In this document: piece after piece, positions 15,452-23,899 of the stretch | How positions within the stretch are numbered: the stretch's first letter is position 1 | Layout: each line of letters starts with the position of its first letter | Translations under genes and position numbers: made by a program | Notes under the pieces: model-generated | What the model was told of the DNA's origin: nothing | Databases searched by the model: none | What the model saw: only the letters and a program-made list of their open reading frames with translations | Assembly: GCA_002361735.1 (NCBI GenBank) | Contig: DETS01000118.1 | Coordinates: 1 to 31,197 of the forward strand | Direction: 5' to 3' | DNA: 31,197 nt | DNA from: Lachnospiraceae bacterium UBA3282 | Lineage (GTDB): Bacteria; Bacillota; Clostridia; Lachnospirales; Lachnospiraceae

Positions 15452-15798
15452 GGGCCAGTCAAGGTTTCGACAGGGGTCTTGCAGCTGGAGAAGCTATCCG
15501 CAGGCTGATGCGTCAAATCGCAAACTTAAATACAAACGCTGAAGATAATTTAGCATACGCTGCCTAAAGGCAGCTGTCCGCCTTAGTGCACCTACACATT
15601 AAGATCCGGGCATCGACTTTGTAGGAAACGACGCGGGTGACGCCTCTATCCCGCGGGCGTATCAGAGGCTACTGAACGGATCGGGGTGTCTGTTTCCCGG
15701 ACCGGGAGGGAATGTGGAGCGATCCGCAATAACAGACTATGATAGTAGAAGGACAGGGAATGGGCTTTTGGACACGGGTTCGACTCCCGTCTGGTCCA
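15452..15798 (+). ncRNA. ssrA: Transfer-messenger RNA (tmRNA)
   Basis: About 347 nt. The 5' GGGCCAG (15452-15458) pairs with CTGGTCC (15791-15797), forming the acceptor stem with one G-U; the T arm is ACGGGTTCGACTCCCGT and the 5' side has the typical GGTTTCGACAGGGGT. The tag frame runs from the resume codon GCA at 15520 to TAA at 15567 and encodes ANLNTNAEDNLAYAA, 15 residues, ending in the hydrophobic AYAA recognised by ClpXP-like proteases. The stop codon sits in the loop of GCTGCC-TAAA-GGCAGC, as in other tmRNAs. The discriminator A (15798) is followed by CT rather than CA, so the 3' CCA is apparently not encoded and must be added enzymatically. It rescues stalled ribosomes with SmpB, encoded just upstream. 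Confidence 0.96.
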
Positions 15799-15806
15799 CT
15801 GGAAAC

Positions 15807-15842
15807 GCCGTATTTGGAGGAATCCGAATGCGGCATTTTTTT
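15807..15842 (+). terminator. ssrA intrinsic terminator
   Basis: GCCGTATTTGGA (15807-15818)/TCCGAATGCGGC (15823-15834): 12 pairs including two G-U, four-base loop, then A and seven Ts. A strong, classical terminator nine bases after the tmRNA 3' end. Confidence 0.93.
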
Positions 15843-15843
15843 C

Positions 15844-15872
15844 TGTACAGAGTTTCCGTTTGGTGGTAAAAT
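15844..15872 (+). promoter_or_regulatory. Possible extended -10 promoter for the chemoreceptor gene
   Basis: TGTACA (15844-15849), 17 bp ending TGG, TAAAAT (15867-15872). The TGn motif precedes a 5/6 -10 hexamer. It lies immediately after the ssrA terminator and about 70 bases before the preferred start. Confidence 0.45.
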
Positions 15873-15940
15873 ATAAGAAATATTGTGTGACCAAAGACAT
15901 GGTTACCGTGGACAGAAAGGCTGCCCGGGAAGGAAAGAAA

Positions 15941-17647
15941 ATGAAACAAAGTGGGGGAAATAATGTATTTCAGTCGGTGAGGACAAAGATCATAAGCGTG
16001 CTGGTGATCGCGATGACGATCCTGTCTGTGTGCTTGTCGGTGGTGTTGATCCGAAATCTTCGTATCCCGCTGATGGACCTGAATAAAAACTATCTCTATG
16101 ATTTGGCGGTAGCTTATGGAGAAAAGATTCAGGAAGAAATTTCGATGATAGGCTATAATACGGCGACAAGTTACAGCAGCCTAAGCGATGCAATCGGCGA
16201 AGTGGGATTAAACGGCGTGACGTCCAGTTATGCATATCTGGTGTCGGAAGACGGCACGATGCTTTATCATCCCACAAAGGAAAAGGTTGGGCAGCCTGTA
16301 GAAAATGCGGTAGTAAAAAGCGTGGTGGAGAAGCTGCAGTCAGGCACCGTGCCGGAACCCGAGGTGGTGGAATATGAATTTAAGGGCGCGATGAAGTATG
16401 CGGCTTACTATGTGACGGAAAAAGGACACTGCATTTTGGTGGTGTCAGTAGATAAAGATGATTTGATGAAGACGGTACACCGCGTGACGCTCACAGGAAC
16501 CTTGTGTACGATTTTTTTTGTGATCATTGCCAGCATCATCGGTTTTCTGATCGTAAACCGTATTGTAAAGCCCATTTTGGAGGTGACACAGATCGTAGGT
16601 CGTCTTGCGCATATGGACTTTACGGAGATTGAGGGGCAGGAGAAACTGACAGCCCGCAGCGACGAGACGGGACAGATGAGTAGGGCGGTGGCGGAGCTTC
16701 GCGGTCAGCTCGTGGATGTGGTCACAGAGTTGAGGAAACAGAGTGAGCAGCTCTTTGAGGCCTCCGATACGTTGAATACCAATGCATCCGAGACGGCAAC
16801 TACGGTGGAACAGGTGGAAAAGGCAGTTTCAGATATTTCTGACGGCGCATCTTCTCAGGCGGACGAGACGCAGAAAGCCACGGAGAACGTGATTCTGATG
16901 GGTAATATGGTGGAGGAGACCGCACAGGAAGTGGCTGATATGATTGAAAATGCCAACGCCATGCAGCGCTTTAGCCAAGAAGCGTTTGCCACGCTGCAGA
17001 AACTTGCTAAGATCAATGATGAGGCGCGAGAGGCTATTGACGTGATTTATGAGCAGACGAATACGACAAATGAGTCCGCCATGAAGATCAGAGAGGCAAC
17101 GTCGCTGATCACTTCTATTGCGGAGGAGACGAATCTCCTCTCCTTAAACGCGAGTATTGAAGCGGCAAGGGCAGGCGAGCAGGGCAGAGGCTTTGCGGTG
17201 GTTGCCGGTCAGATTCAGAAGCTTGCGGAACAGTCGAATGATTCGGCACGCCAGATTGAAAATATCATCGATTCTCTGATCGAAGATTCCCAGAAGTCCG
17301 TTGCCACCATGGAGGATGTGAAGCGGATCATGGAGAGCCAGAATGAGAGCGTCGGACATACCGATGAGAGTTTCCGGCAGGTTGGCGAGGGCATCAGTAC
17401 CTCCATCGAGGGTGTAAACAGGATCTCAGACAAGACAAAGAAATTGGATGAGGCAAGAGTTGTGGTAGTGGATGTGGTGCAGAACCTGACGGCAATTGCC
17501 GAGGAGAATGCGGCAAGCACGGAGGAGACATCCGCTTCCGTTACGGAAGTCAGCAGCATTGTGAGCCAGATTTCCGATAATGCGAATCGGCTCAGAGAGG
17601 TGGCGGACCGTCTGGAGAAGAATATGAGTATCTTTAAGATATCATAA
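15941..17647 (+). CDS. Methyl-accepting chemotaxis protein
   Basis: 568 residues from the ATG at 15941 (AAGGAAAG at 15930-15937); in-frame starts at 15860 and 15899 have no better ribosome site and would place 14-27 polar residues before the membrane anchor. Order: membrane segment 1 (about 15-38), an extracytoplasmic single-Cache-like sensor of ~145 residues (AYLVSEDGTMLYHPTKEKVG is a typical Cache strand), membrane segment 2 (about 183-205), HAMP, then the coiled-coil signalling domain. The kinase-contact hairpin is intact: EETNLLSLNASIEAARAGEQ and GRGFAVVAGQIQKLAE (about 395-425). It should control CheA; no che genes are in the window, so it works in trans. It begins a co-directional run with an unknown membrane protein and a response regulator. 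Confidence 0.93.
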   Translation: MKQSGGNNVFQSVRTKIISVLVIAMTILSVCLSVVLIRNLRIPLMDLNKNYLYDLAVAYGEKIQEEISMIGYNTATSYSSLSDAIGEVGLNGVTSSYAYLVSEDGTMLYHPTKEKVGQPVENAVVKSVVEKLQSGTVPEPEVVEYEFKGAMKYAAYYVTEKGHCILVVSVDKDDLMKTVHRVTLTGTLCTIFFVIIASIIGFLIVNRIVKPILEVTQIVGRLAHMDFTEIEGQEKLTARSDETGQMSRAVAELRGQLVDVVTELRKQSEQLFEASDTLNTNASETATTVEQVEKAVSDISDGASSQADETQKATENVILMGNMVEETAQEVADMIENANAMQRFSQEAFATLQKLAKINDEAREAIDVIYEQTNTTNESAMKIREATSLITSIAEETNLLSLNASIEAARAGEQGRGFAVVAGQIQKLAEQSNDSARQIENIIDSLIEDSQKSVATMEDVKRIMESQNESVGHTDESFRQVGEGISTSIEGVNRISDKTKKLDEARVVVVDVVQNLTAIAEENAASTEETSASVTEVSSIVSQISDNANRLREVADRLEKNMSIFKIS

Positions 17648-17675
17648 CCGATTATGCCGCCTTCAGGGAGAAGTT

Positions 17676-18236
17676 ATGGAGAAGCGAGAGAGTGATCTGG
17701 TTGTGGAAGGATATCGTTTTGCTACGATAGCCGATGCCGAGACAGCCAGAATGGAGTTAAAAAAAATAGAAAATCTGGAGCGTAACCTGGATTATCGCAG
17801 ACCGCAGAATGTGTTGCTCGTCTATAATCGGGCGGTAGATAACAGAGTGTTTTTGACACCTGTCGGACTCAACTATCTGCAAAAGATGCAGAGGGAACTG
17901 CTAAAGTGGGGGGTCCCGGCGGATAAGGTGCGTCCGGTGCCGCTTTATGCAACATTCAGCAATAAGACGGCAAACAGCCGCTCGATCAGGTTGAGTGTGG
18001 CACAGAGACATCCGGAGTATCAGGGGCGGTTTGTGGCATCGCTTTTGGTCAATATTGTGCTGGTGGTATTGGTGGCGGCGATGGTTTTGTTTGCCTGGAA
18101 CAGCGATACGCCGAATATGATCAATTACAGGCAGGCGATTGAAAACGAGTATTCGGCATGGGAACAGGAGCTTACGCAGAGGGAACAGGCGGTGCGGGAG
18201 CAAAAGCGCAAGCTGGATATGCAGGAAATTGAGTAA
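17676..18236 (+). CDS. Unknown protein with one C-terminal membrane segment and coiled coil
   Basis: 186 residues, starting 28 bases after the chemoreceptor stop and ending 19 bases before the response regulator start, so likely in the same transcript. The first ~115 residues are polar and resemble a small alpha/beta domain (EGYRFATIADAETARMELKK, then NVLLVYNRAVDNRVFLTPVG). One membrane segment is at about 128-147 (LLVNIVLVVLVAAMVLFAW), and the C-terminal ~35 residues are a charged coiled coil (QELTQREQAVREQKRKL). No family recognised. The position suggests a role in the adjoining signalling genes, without direct evidence. Confidence 0.75.
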   Translation: MEKRESDLVVEGYRFATIADAETARMELKKIENLERNLDYRRPQNVLLVYNRAVDNRVFLTPVGLNYLQKMQRELLKWGVPADKVRPVPLYATFSNKTANSRSIRLSVAQRHPEYQGRFVASLLVNIVLVVLVAAMVLFAWNSDTPNMINYRQAIENEYSAWEQELTQREQAVREQKRKLDMQEIE

Positions 18237-18255
18237 GGAAAGGTAAGGATATTGT

Positions 18256-18933
18256 ATGGGGAGATCAAAGATCCTGGTAGTGGACGATGAGAGCCGAATG
18301 CGTAAATTGGTCCGGGATTTTTTGGTGAAAAGCCATTATGAAGTTGTGGAGGCAGCGGACGGTGCGGAGGCGCTGGACCTCTTTTTTGAACAAAATGATA
18401 TCGACCTGATCATCCTGGATGTGATGATGCCGAAGATGGACGGCTGGCAGGTATGCCGGGAAATCCGTGCGTACTCGAAAGTGCCCATTATCATGCTGAC
18501 GGCAAGAGCGGATGAGCGGGATGAACTGATGGGGTTTGAACTGGGGGTGGATGAGTACATCGCAAAACCCTTCAGCCCAAAGATATTGGTGGCGCGGGTG
18601 GAGGCAATCCTCAGAAGGAGCGGGCAGGCGGCTGCCGATATGATCATGGAGGCAGGCGGAATCCGTCTCGATAAACAGGCACACAGCGTTATTGTGGACG
18701 GAGAGGTTGTCGATCTGAGTTATAAGGAGTTTGAACTGCTTGCTTACTTTATGGAAAACAAGGGAATTGCGTTATCCCGGGAAAAAATCTTAAACAGCGT
18801 ATGGAATTATGATTACTTTGGAGATGCCAGAACGATTGATACACATGTAAAAAAGCTCAGAAGCAAGATGGGAAAAAAGGGAGAACTGATCAAGACCATC
18901 TGGGGCATGGGATACAAATTTGAGGAGGAGTAG
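18256..18933 (+). CDS. OmpR/PhoB-family response regulator
   Basis: 225 residues. The receiver domain has the acidic pair Asp10-Asp11 (LVVDD), phosphorylation site Asp55 (LIILDVMMPKMDGW), Thr82 (MLTARADE) and Lys104 (IAKPF). The C-terminal winged helix contains LSYKEFELLAYFM, the recognition-helix region ARTIDTHVKKLRSKMG and the closing WGMGYKFE. It should bind direct-repeat sites as a phosphorylated dimer. The next gene is a hybrid kinase with its own receivers, not the usual kinase partner. A membrane kinase of the usual partner type (28559-30040) lies ~10 kb downstream with no regulator beside it, so the two may be a separated pair (inference). Confidence 0.93.
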   Translation: MGRSKILVVDDESRMRKLVRDFLVKSHYEVVEAADGAEALDLFFEQNDIDLIILDVMMPKMDGWQVCREIRAYSKVPIIMLTARADERDELMGFELGVDEYIAKPFSPKILVARVEAILRRSGQAAADMIMEAGGIRLDKQAHSVIVDGEVVDLSYKEFELLAYFMENKGIALSREKILNSVWNYDYFGDARTIDTHVKKLRSKMGKKGELIKTIWGMGYKFEEE

Positions 18934-18977
18934 GTCACAGGAAAGAAAAGAACGGTTCGTGTGACAGGAGGAAAGAG

Positions 18978-21968
18978 ATGTCCAAGCGCTCGTTTTATCA
19001 GGAAAAACTGTATTTTACACAGGACGAACAGGACCTTTTGACGGATAATCAGGATAAGATCGTTAATATGTTAAGCAAAAACGTGGCGGTCGGCGTAATC
19101 GGCGGTTTTTATGAGGAGGGCTTTCCCGTTTATTTTATCAGCTCTTTTGCGCTCAATAATCTTGGGATGACCTACGAACAGTTTATGGAACGGACAGGTG
19201 GAAAATGCCTGGAGGCTGTTTATGCGGAGGACCGCGGTATCTTTACCAGAGTGTCCCCTTTCGGAGAGGAAGATGTCAGGGAATACCGCTTTGTAAACGG
19301 CGACGGAGCACCTGTATGGGTACGGGAAGTCAGGACGGAGTCAACGGCGGGCGACGGCAGGAAGATTTGGATCGGCGCCATCAGATTGATCGACGCGGAG
19401 CATCGGGATATCCTGCTTGCGCAGGAAGCCATACGGATGCTGAAGGATGCTTATTTCAGGATCAGTGCCATCGATCTTGAAAAAAATACGATCGTAGATT
19501 TGAAGTTTATGGAGAACGAAGCGCTGGAGATAGAGCGGTTCAACGGCGATTATCGGATGTCGGTTCTCTCCTGCGCGGAAAATCACGTGGCGGAGGACGA
19601 TCGGGAAAATTTTAAGAAGATCATGGCGGCGGAAAACTTAAAGCAGATTTTTCTGGACGGCTGTCCTTCGCTTCATTTCAATTATCTGCGTTTTCTGGGC
19701 GGAGAGTGGAAATGGGCGCGGACGGAGATCGTGCCGGTGGAAAATTTCGGCAGGGACAACGCCAGGGTGATGTGGTATGTAAAAAATATCTCCGAGGAAA
19801 AGATGAAAGAAACGGAGATGACAGACCGGCTGCTCAGGACCAACGCGGAGCTGGTCGAGGCGAAAAAGGAGCTGGAAGAAGCCAACGCAAAGATCCGAAA
19901 GTCGAATCACATGCTGCGGCGTACGCTGAGCGCGGAGGAGCAGTACAGACAGGCAATCGTCTCCGAGGCGGTTTTTGTTTTTAACGTCAATGTGTCGCGG
20001 AATCTGATCGAGGAAGAATTTTATGAGATAATCAACGGCGAGATGGAGCCGGTTTTATCTAAAATGGGTATGAAGGCGCCCTGCAACGCGGACGATTTTT
20101 TCCTGCGCTGGAGCAAGGAGCGTGTTTTCCCGGAAGACAGGGAAGTCTATGTGCAGACGATCAACACCAGACATCTGCTGGAAGCCTATGAGCGGGGAGA
20201 AAACGAGCTGATCATGGAAATCGAGGCTTCAGGCGCAGACGAGCAGCCCGTGGTTTTACGGCATACGATCCTGCTTACGAAAGACGGTGCAAGCGGGGAT
20301 ATCTTGGCGCTCAACAATGCCAAGGACATCACGGATATCCGCAGGAAAGACAAGGAGACGAAGCGGGCGCTGTTAGATGCTTACGAGGCGGCTGACAGGG
20401 CAAACTGCGCGAAGACGGATTTCCTCTCCAAAATGTCGCATGATATTCGGACGCCGATGAACGCGATCATTGGCATGACTGCCATTGCGGGAACCAAACT
20501 TCACGATCCGGACGGGATTGAGGAATGTCTGGCGAAGGTTTCGGCTGCCAGCAAACATCTGCTTTCCCTGATCAATGAAGTGCTTGATATGAGCCGGATT
20601 GAGTCGGGCGCGCTAACGCTGGATGAGGAAGACTTCAACCTTCTGAATATTATAGATAACATGGTGAATATGCTTTCCGCCACTGCACGTGAAAAAAAGC
20701 AGAAGGTTGAATTTCGCGCCCATGGTGTTCAAAATACCAATGTACGGGGAGATGCGAGACGCCTGCAGCAGGTATTCGCGAATGTGATAAGCAATTCCAT
20801 CAAATATACGGGAGAAGACGGAACAATCAGCATAGAAATTACGGAAAAACCTTCACAGCAGGAGCATGTAGGCTGTTATGAGTTTTTGTTCAAGGATAAC
20901 GGCATCGGCATGACAGAGGAGTTTTTGCAGCATATTTATGATCCTTTTGTGCGGGCGGATGATGTGCGTACCAGCAAGATTCAGGGAACCGGGCTGGGAT
21001 TGACGATCAGCCGCAACATCATTCAGATGATGGGCGGAGATATTCAGATTGAGAGTAAGCCGGGTGTTGGGACGACGGTGACGGTTACCGTGCCGCTTAA
21101 ATATCAGGTGCCGGGTGTGGTAAACAGGAAGGATCTCGCGGGAAGAACGGTTCTTGTGGTGGATGACTCGCCTTTTGCAGGAGAGACCACCAGTGTTCTT
21201 TTAAGCAATCTGGGAATGCGCGGCGAGTGGGTGCAGTCCGGAGAAGAAGCGCTTCACTATATGCAGGAGAAACGGCGGAAAGGGGAAGACGTTTTTGCCG
21301 TTCTGCTGGATGTGAATATGCCGGGGATGAACGGCATGGAGACAGCGAAAGCGATACGCAGACAGGAAGGTATGGAACTTCCGCTGGTTCTCGTTTCCGC
21401 TCATGAATGGGTGGATATCGAAGTGGAGGCACGGATGGCGGGCGTAAATACGTTTATCAGAAAGCCGTTTGATAAAACCAGACTGTTGACCGCATTCCGC
21501 AATTTTATTCCCAGAGAGCCTGCAAAGCCGACGGAAGTGACGTTAGACCAGATCGGGGAGGCGGATTATTCTGATAAACGGATCCTTGTGGTAGAAGACA
21601 ATGATTTAAACAGGGAGATTGCCACAGAGATCCTTTCCATGACCGGAGCGGCAGTCGAGGCGGCGGTGAATGGAAAAGAGGCGGTAGATATGGTGCTTGC
21701 ATCCGAGGAAGATTATTACGATCTGATCCTCATGGATCTGCAGATGCCCGTGATGAACGGCTACGAAGCGACGACAGCGCTGCGCGCCATGGAACGGGAG
21801 GACGCGAAAAGGATTCCCATTGTGGCGATGACTGCGAATGCCTTTTTGGAGGACATACAACAGTCGAAGGCCTGCGGCATGAACGAACATATGTCGAAAC
21901 CTTTAGACGTGGATCAGCTTCAGAGGATGTTGGCGAGATGGCTGGCAAAGAAAAACAGAAATGTTTAG
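18978..21968 (+). CDS. Soluble hybrid histidine kinase with two receiver domains
   Basis: 996 residues, AGGAGGAAA before the ATG. No membrane segment, so it senses in the cytoplasm. Domains: N-terminal PAS-like region (IGGFYEEGFPVYFISSFALN, about 35-150), a second PAS-like region, a coiled coil (ELVEAKKELEEANAKIRKSN), a third PAS-like region, HisKA with His488 (FLSKMSHDIRTPMNAIIGM), ATPase with NVISNSIKYT, DNGIGM and GTGLGL, then two receivers with Asp778 (LLDVNMPGMNG) and Asp920 (LMDLQMPVMNG). Both receivers keep the acidic pair and Lys. No HPt domain is present, so any phosphorelay needs an HPt protein encoded elsewhere. It follows the response regulator by 44 bases and a terminator-like hairpin follows it. 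Confidence 0.93.
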   Translation: MSKRSFYQEKLYFTQDEQDLLTDNQDKIVNMLSKNVAVGVIGGFYEEGFPVYFISSFALNNLGMTYEQFMERTGGKCLEAVYAEDRGIFTRVSPFGEEDVREYRFVNGDGAPVWVREVRTESTAGDGRKIWIGAIRLIDAEHRDILLAQEAIRMLKDAYFRISAIDLEKNTIVDLKFMENEALEIERFNGDYRMSVLSCAENHVAEDDRENFKKIMAAENLKQIFLDGCPSLHFNYLRFLGGEWKWARTEIVPVENFGRDNARVMWYVKNISEEKMKETEMTDRLLRTNAELVEAKKELEEANAKIRKSNHMLRRTLSAEEQYRQAIVSEAVFVFNVNVSRNLIEEEFYEIINGEMEPVLSKMGMKAPCNADDFFLRWSKERVFPEDREVYVQTINTRHLLEAYERGENELIMEIEASGADEQPVVLRHTILLTKDGASGDILALNNAKDITDIRRKDKETKRALLDAYEAADRANCAKTDFLSKMSHDIRTPMNAIIGMTAIAGTKLHDPDGIEECLAKVSAASKHLLSLINEVLDMSRIESGALTLDEEDFNLLNIIDNMVNMLSATAREKKQKVEFRAHGVQNTNVRGDARRLQQVFANVISNSIKYTGEDGTISIEITEKPSQQEHVGCYEFLFKDNGIGMTEEFLQHIYDPFVRADDVRTSKIQGTGLGLTISRNIIQMMGGDIQIESKPGVGTTVTVTVPLKYQVPGVVNRKDLAGRTVLVVDDSPFAGETTSVLLSNLGMRGEWVQSGEEALHYMQEKRRKGEDVFAVLLDVNMPGMNGMETAKAIRRQEGMELPLVLVSAHEWVDIEVEARMAGVNTFIRKPFDKTRLLTAFRNFIPREPAKPTEVTLDQIGEADYSDKRILVVEDNDLNREIATEILSMTGAAVEAAVNGKEAVDMVLASEEDYYDLILMDLQMPVMNGYEATTALRAMEREDAKRIPIVAMTANAFLEDIQQSKACGMNEHMSKPLDVDQLQRMLARWLAKKNRNV

Positions 21969-21974
21969 AGGCAG

Positions 21975-22001
21975 ATCGGTTCCCTTTGGGGAGCCGATTT
22001 T
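21975..22001 (+). terminator. Terminator after the hybrid kinase
   Basis: ATCGGTTCC (21975-21983)/GGAGCCGAT (21990-21998): nine pairs with one G-U, six-base loop, then TTT. The T-run is short, so termination may be partial. Confidence 0.6.
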
Positions 22002-22057
22002 ACTTGGATGGCGAAGGTAAAAAAGATAAAAAAAGTCTAAAATGTACGGAAAGCCAC

Positions 22058-22086
22058 TTTACATTTACATAATTTTGATACATGAT
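22058..22086 (+). promoter_or_regulatory. Weak candidate promoter for the efflux operon
   Basis: TTTACA (22058-22063, 5/6) and CATGAT (22081-22086, 4/6) with a 17-bp spacer, in an AT-rich stretch 40 bases before the adaptor gene. TTTACA repeats at 22064-22069 with no matching -10. Confidence 0.35.
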
Positions 22087-22126
22087 AGAACATGCACACG
22101 AGTTGACTGGATCATAAGGAGGCCAT

Positions 22127-23890
22127 ATGAGGCGGAGATACATAAAATCTGAACGTGGATCGATAGCGGCGCTTCTCGCTGTATCTTGTCTGGCGGTTGC
22201 ACTGACAGGCTGCGGAAAGACAGTGGAGGAAGAAGATACGGCAAGCGATGTGATTCCGGTGGAAGCGCAGATGCCTGCAGCGGGAACGCTTACGCTGGAA
22301 AACGAATTTGTGGGTATGGTCAGCCCGGAGGAATCTGTGTATGTGATTCCCATGGTAACGGCAGAGGTATTGAGCACGGACATCAGTGTGGGAGATACCG
22401 TTACGGCAGGACAAGAGTTATGTAAACTTGATACGGAAGCGGCGGAACTGCAGCTTGCCAGCGCCGAGGCGCAGTATAACAGCGCGGCGGCGGGCGTGCA
22501 GGCGGCCGAGGTGGGATATGAGATCGCGCAGGCGCAGTACGACAGTACTGTGGCGCAGATGGATGTGCAGAATGAGCAGACACAGAGACAGAAGGATCTG
22601 ACCATGTATCAGATGCAGATGCAGATCGATACCATCGATAACGGAATTGAAGACATCAATGAGCAGCTTGCCGATTTGGAGGATAGCAAAAAGGATGCCA
22701 AGGGACAGCGGGACAGTCTGAGCAAGGTGAAAAAGCAGGCGAATGAGTATGTGAAGCAGGCGCAGGCTGCTTACAATGCGGCGGCGGCGCTTGAGGGGCT
22801 GGGACCCGCACAGATAAGATATCAGGCGGCGGTAGATGCGGTTACGGCACTGGAAACACCGGGTGTCACACCGGATCCGGCGGCGCTGGCAGCAGCAAAA
22901 AAGGAATTGGAAAGCGCAAGGCAGGCGCTTGATGCAATCAAACTGAAATTGAAGCCGTATGAGCTGGATTTGCAGACGGCTCAGGCCACGGCTTCACAGA
23001 CGGGTGCAGCCTACGAGCAGGTAGAAGCAGGCATTGCCTCTATGGAGGACGGAGAGGAGCAGCTGCGCGGTACGCTTTCAGATACCTATGAAAGTAAGGA
23101 ACAGGCGGAGACCGTCAAAAATCTGACGGAGGCGCAGTTAAACATCAATACGGATAATGTGCAGGATATTGGCAAGCGCACGGCAGCGCTGGGTGTGGAA
23201 TCCGCGGCGGCGCAGGTCAACAGTGCAAAAGTCGGTGCTGCGGGCGCAAAGCTGGGGATCGAGAGCGCGGAGTACCAGCTTGATATGTATACTCTGACGG
23301 CTCCCATTGACGGTATCATTGAGGCGGTGAACGTGAAGGAACATGATTTTGCATCTCCGCAGTCGCCGGCTTTTGTGATTTCTAATAAGAATACGATGAC
23401 GGTTACCTTTGGCGTCAGCGAGGGAATCCGCTCCACGCTGCGGGTCGGTCAGAAGATAACCGTGGACAGGAACGGTAAGCTTTATGATGCGGCAATTACC
23501 GAAATTGGCAGCATGATCGACCAGAATACAGGCTTGTTTGTCATAAAGTCCTGTGTAAGCACCCCGGATGACAGTCTGCTTACGGGCAGCAGTGTAAAAG
23601 TGACGGCACAGACTTACAGACAGGCGGATGCCATTTTGATTCCCTATGACGCCGTGTATTACGACAACAGCCAGCCTTATGTCTATGTGGCGGTAGACGG
23701 TCTCGCAAAGAGAATGGACGTGGAGACAGGTATTTTTGATGAGGAGACGATCACGGTACTGAGCGGTCTTTCCACGGATGATGTGCTGATCACAAGCTGG
23801 TCGGCGAATCTGCGGGAGGGTGCGGAGGTCTCCGTGCAGATGAAAAACGGAGCGGAAGAGGGCGCCGAAAAGACAGCGGGCGAAGAGTAG
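22127..23890 (+). CDS. RND efflux adaptor lipoprotein (HlyD/AcrA-type membrane fusion protein)
   Basis: 587 residues with AAGGAGG before the ATG. The N-terminal signal ends in a lipobox, LTGC with Cys29, so it is anchored to the outer face of the membrane. The barrel/lipoyl half starts VIPVEAQMPAAGTLTLENEF and STDISVGDTVTAGQELCKLD, then comes an unusually long alanine/glutamine-rich coiled coil (about 105-375, e.g. ASAEAQYNSAAAGVQAAEVG), and the second lipoyl half YTLTAPIDGIIEAVNVKEHD. The C-terminal barrel and membrane-proximal domains follow. It partners the permease that starts nine bases after its stop. In Gram-positive cells there is no outer-membrane channel, so the long hairpin may reach into the wall. 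Substrate unknown. Confidence 0.92.
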   Translation: MRRRYIKSERGSIAALLAVSCLAVALTGCGKTVEEEDTASDVIPVEAQMPAAGTLTLENEFVGMVSPEESVYVIPMVTAEVLSTDISVGDTVTAGQELCKLDTEAAELQLASAEAQYNSAAAGVQAAEVGYEIAQAQYDSTVAQMDVQNEQTQRQKDLTMYQMQMQIDTIDNGIEDINEQLADLEDSKKDAKGQRDSLSKVKKQANEYVKQAQAAYNAAAALEGLGPAQIRYQAAVDAVTALETPGVTPDPAALAAAKKELESARQALDAIKLKLKPYELDLQTAQATASQTGAAYEQVEAGIASMEDGEEQLRGTLSDTYESKEQAETVKNLTEAQLNINTDNVQDIGKRTAALGVESAAAQVNSAKVGAAGAKLGIESAEYQLDMYTLTAPIDGIIEAVNVKEHDFASPQSPAFVISNKNTMTVTFGVSEGIRSTLRVGQKITVDRNGKLYDAAITEIGSMIDQNTGLFVIKSCVSTPDDSLLTGSSVKVTAQTYRQADAILIPYDAVYYDNSQPYVYVAVDGLAKRMDVETGIFDEETITVLSGLSTDDVLITSWSANLREGAEVSVQMKNGAEEGAEKTAGEE

Positions 23891-23899
23891 GAGAATGCG

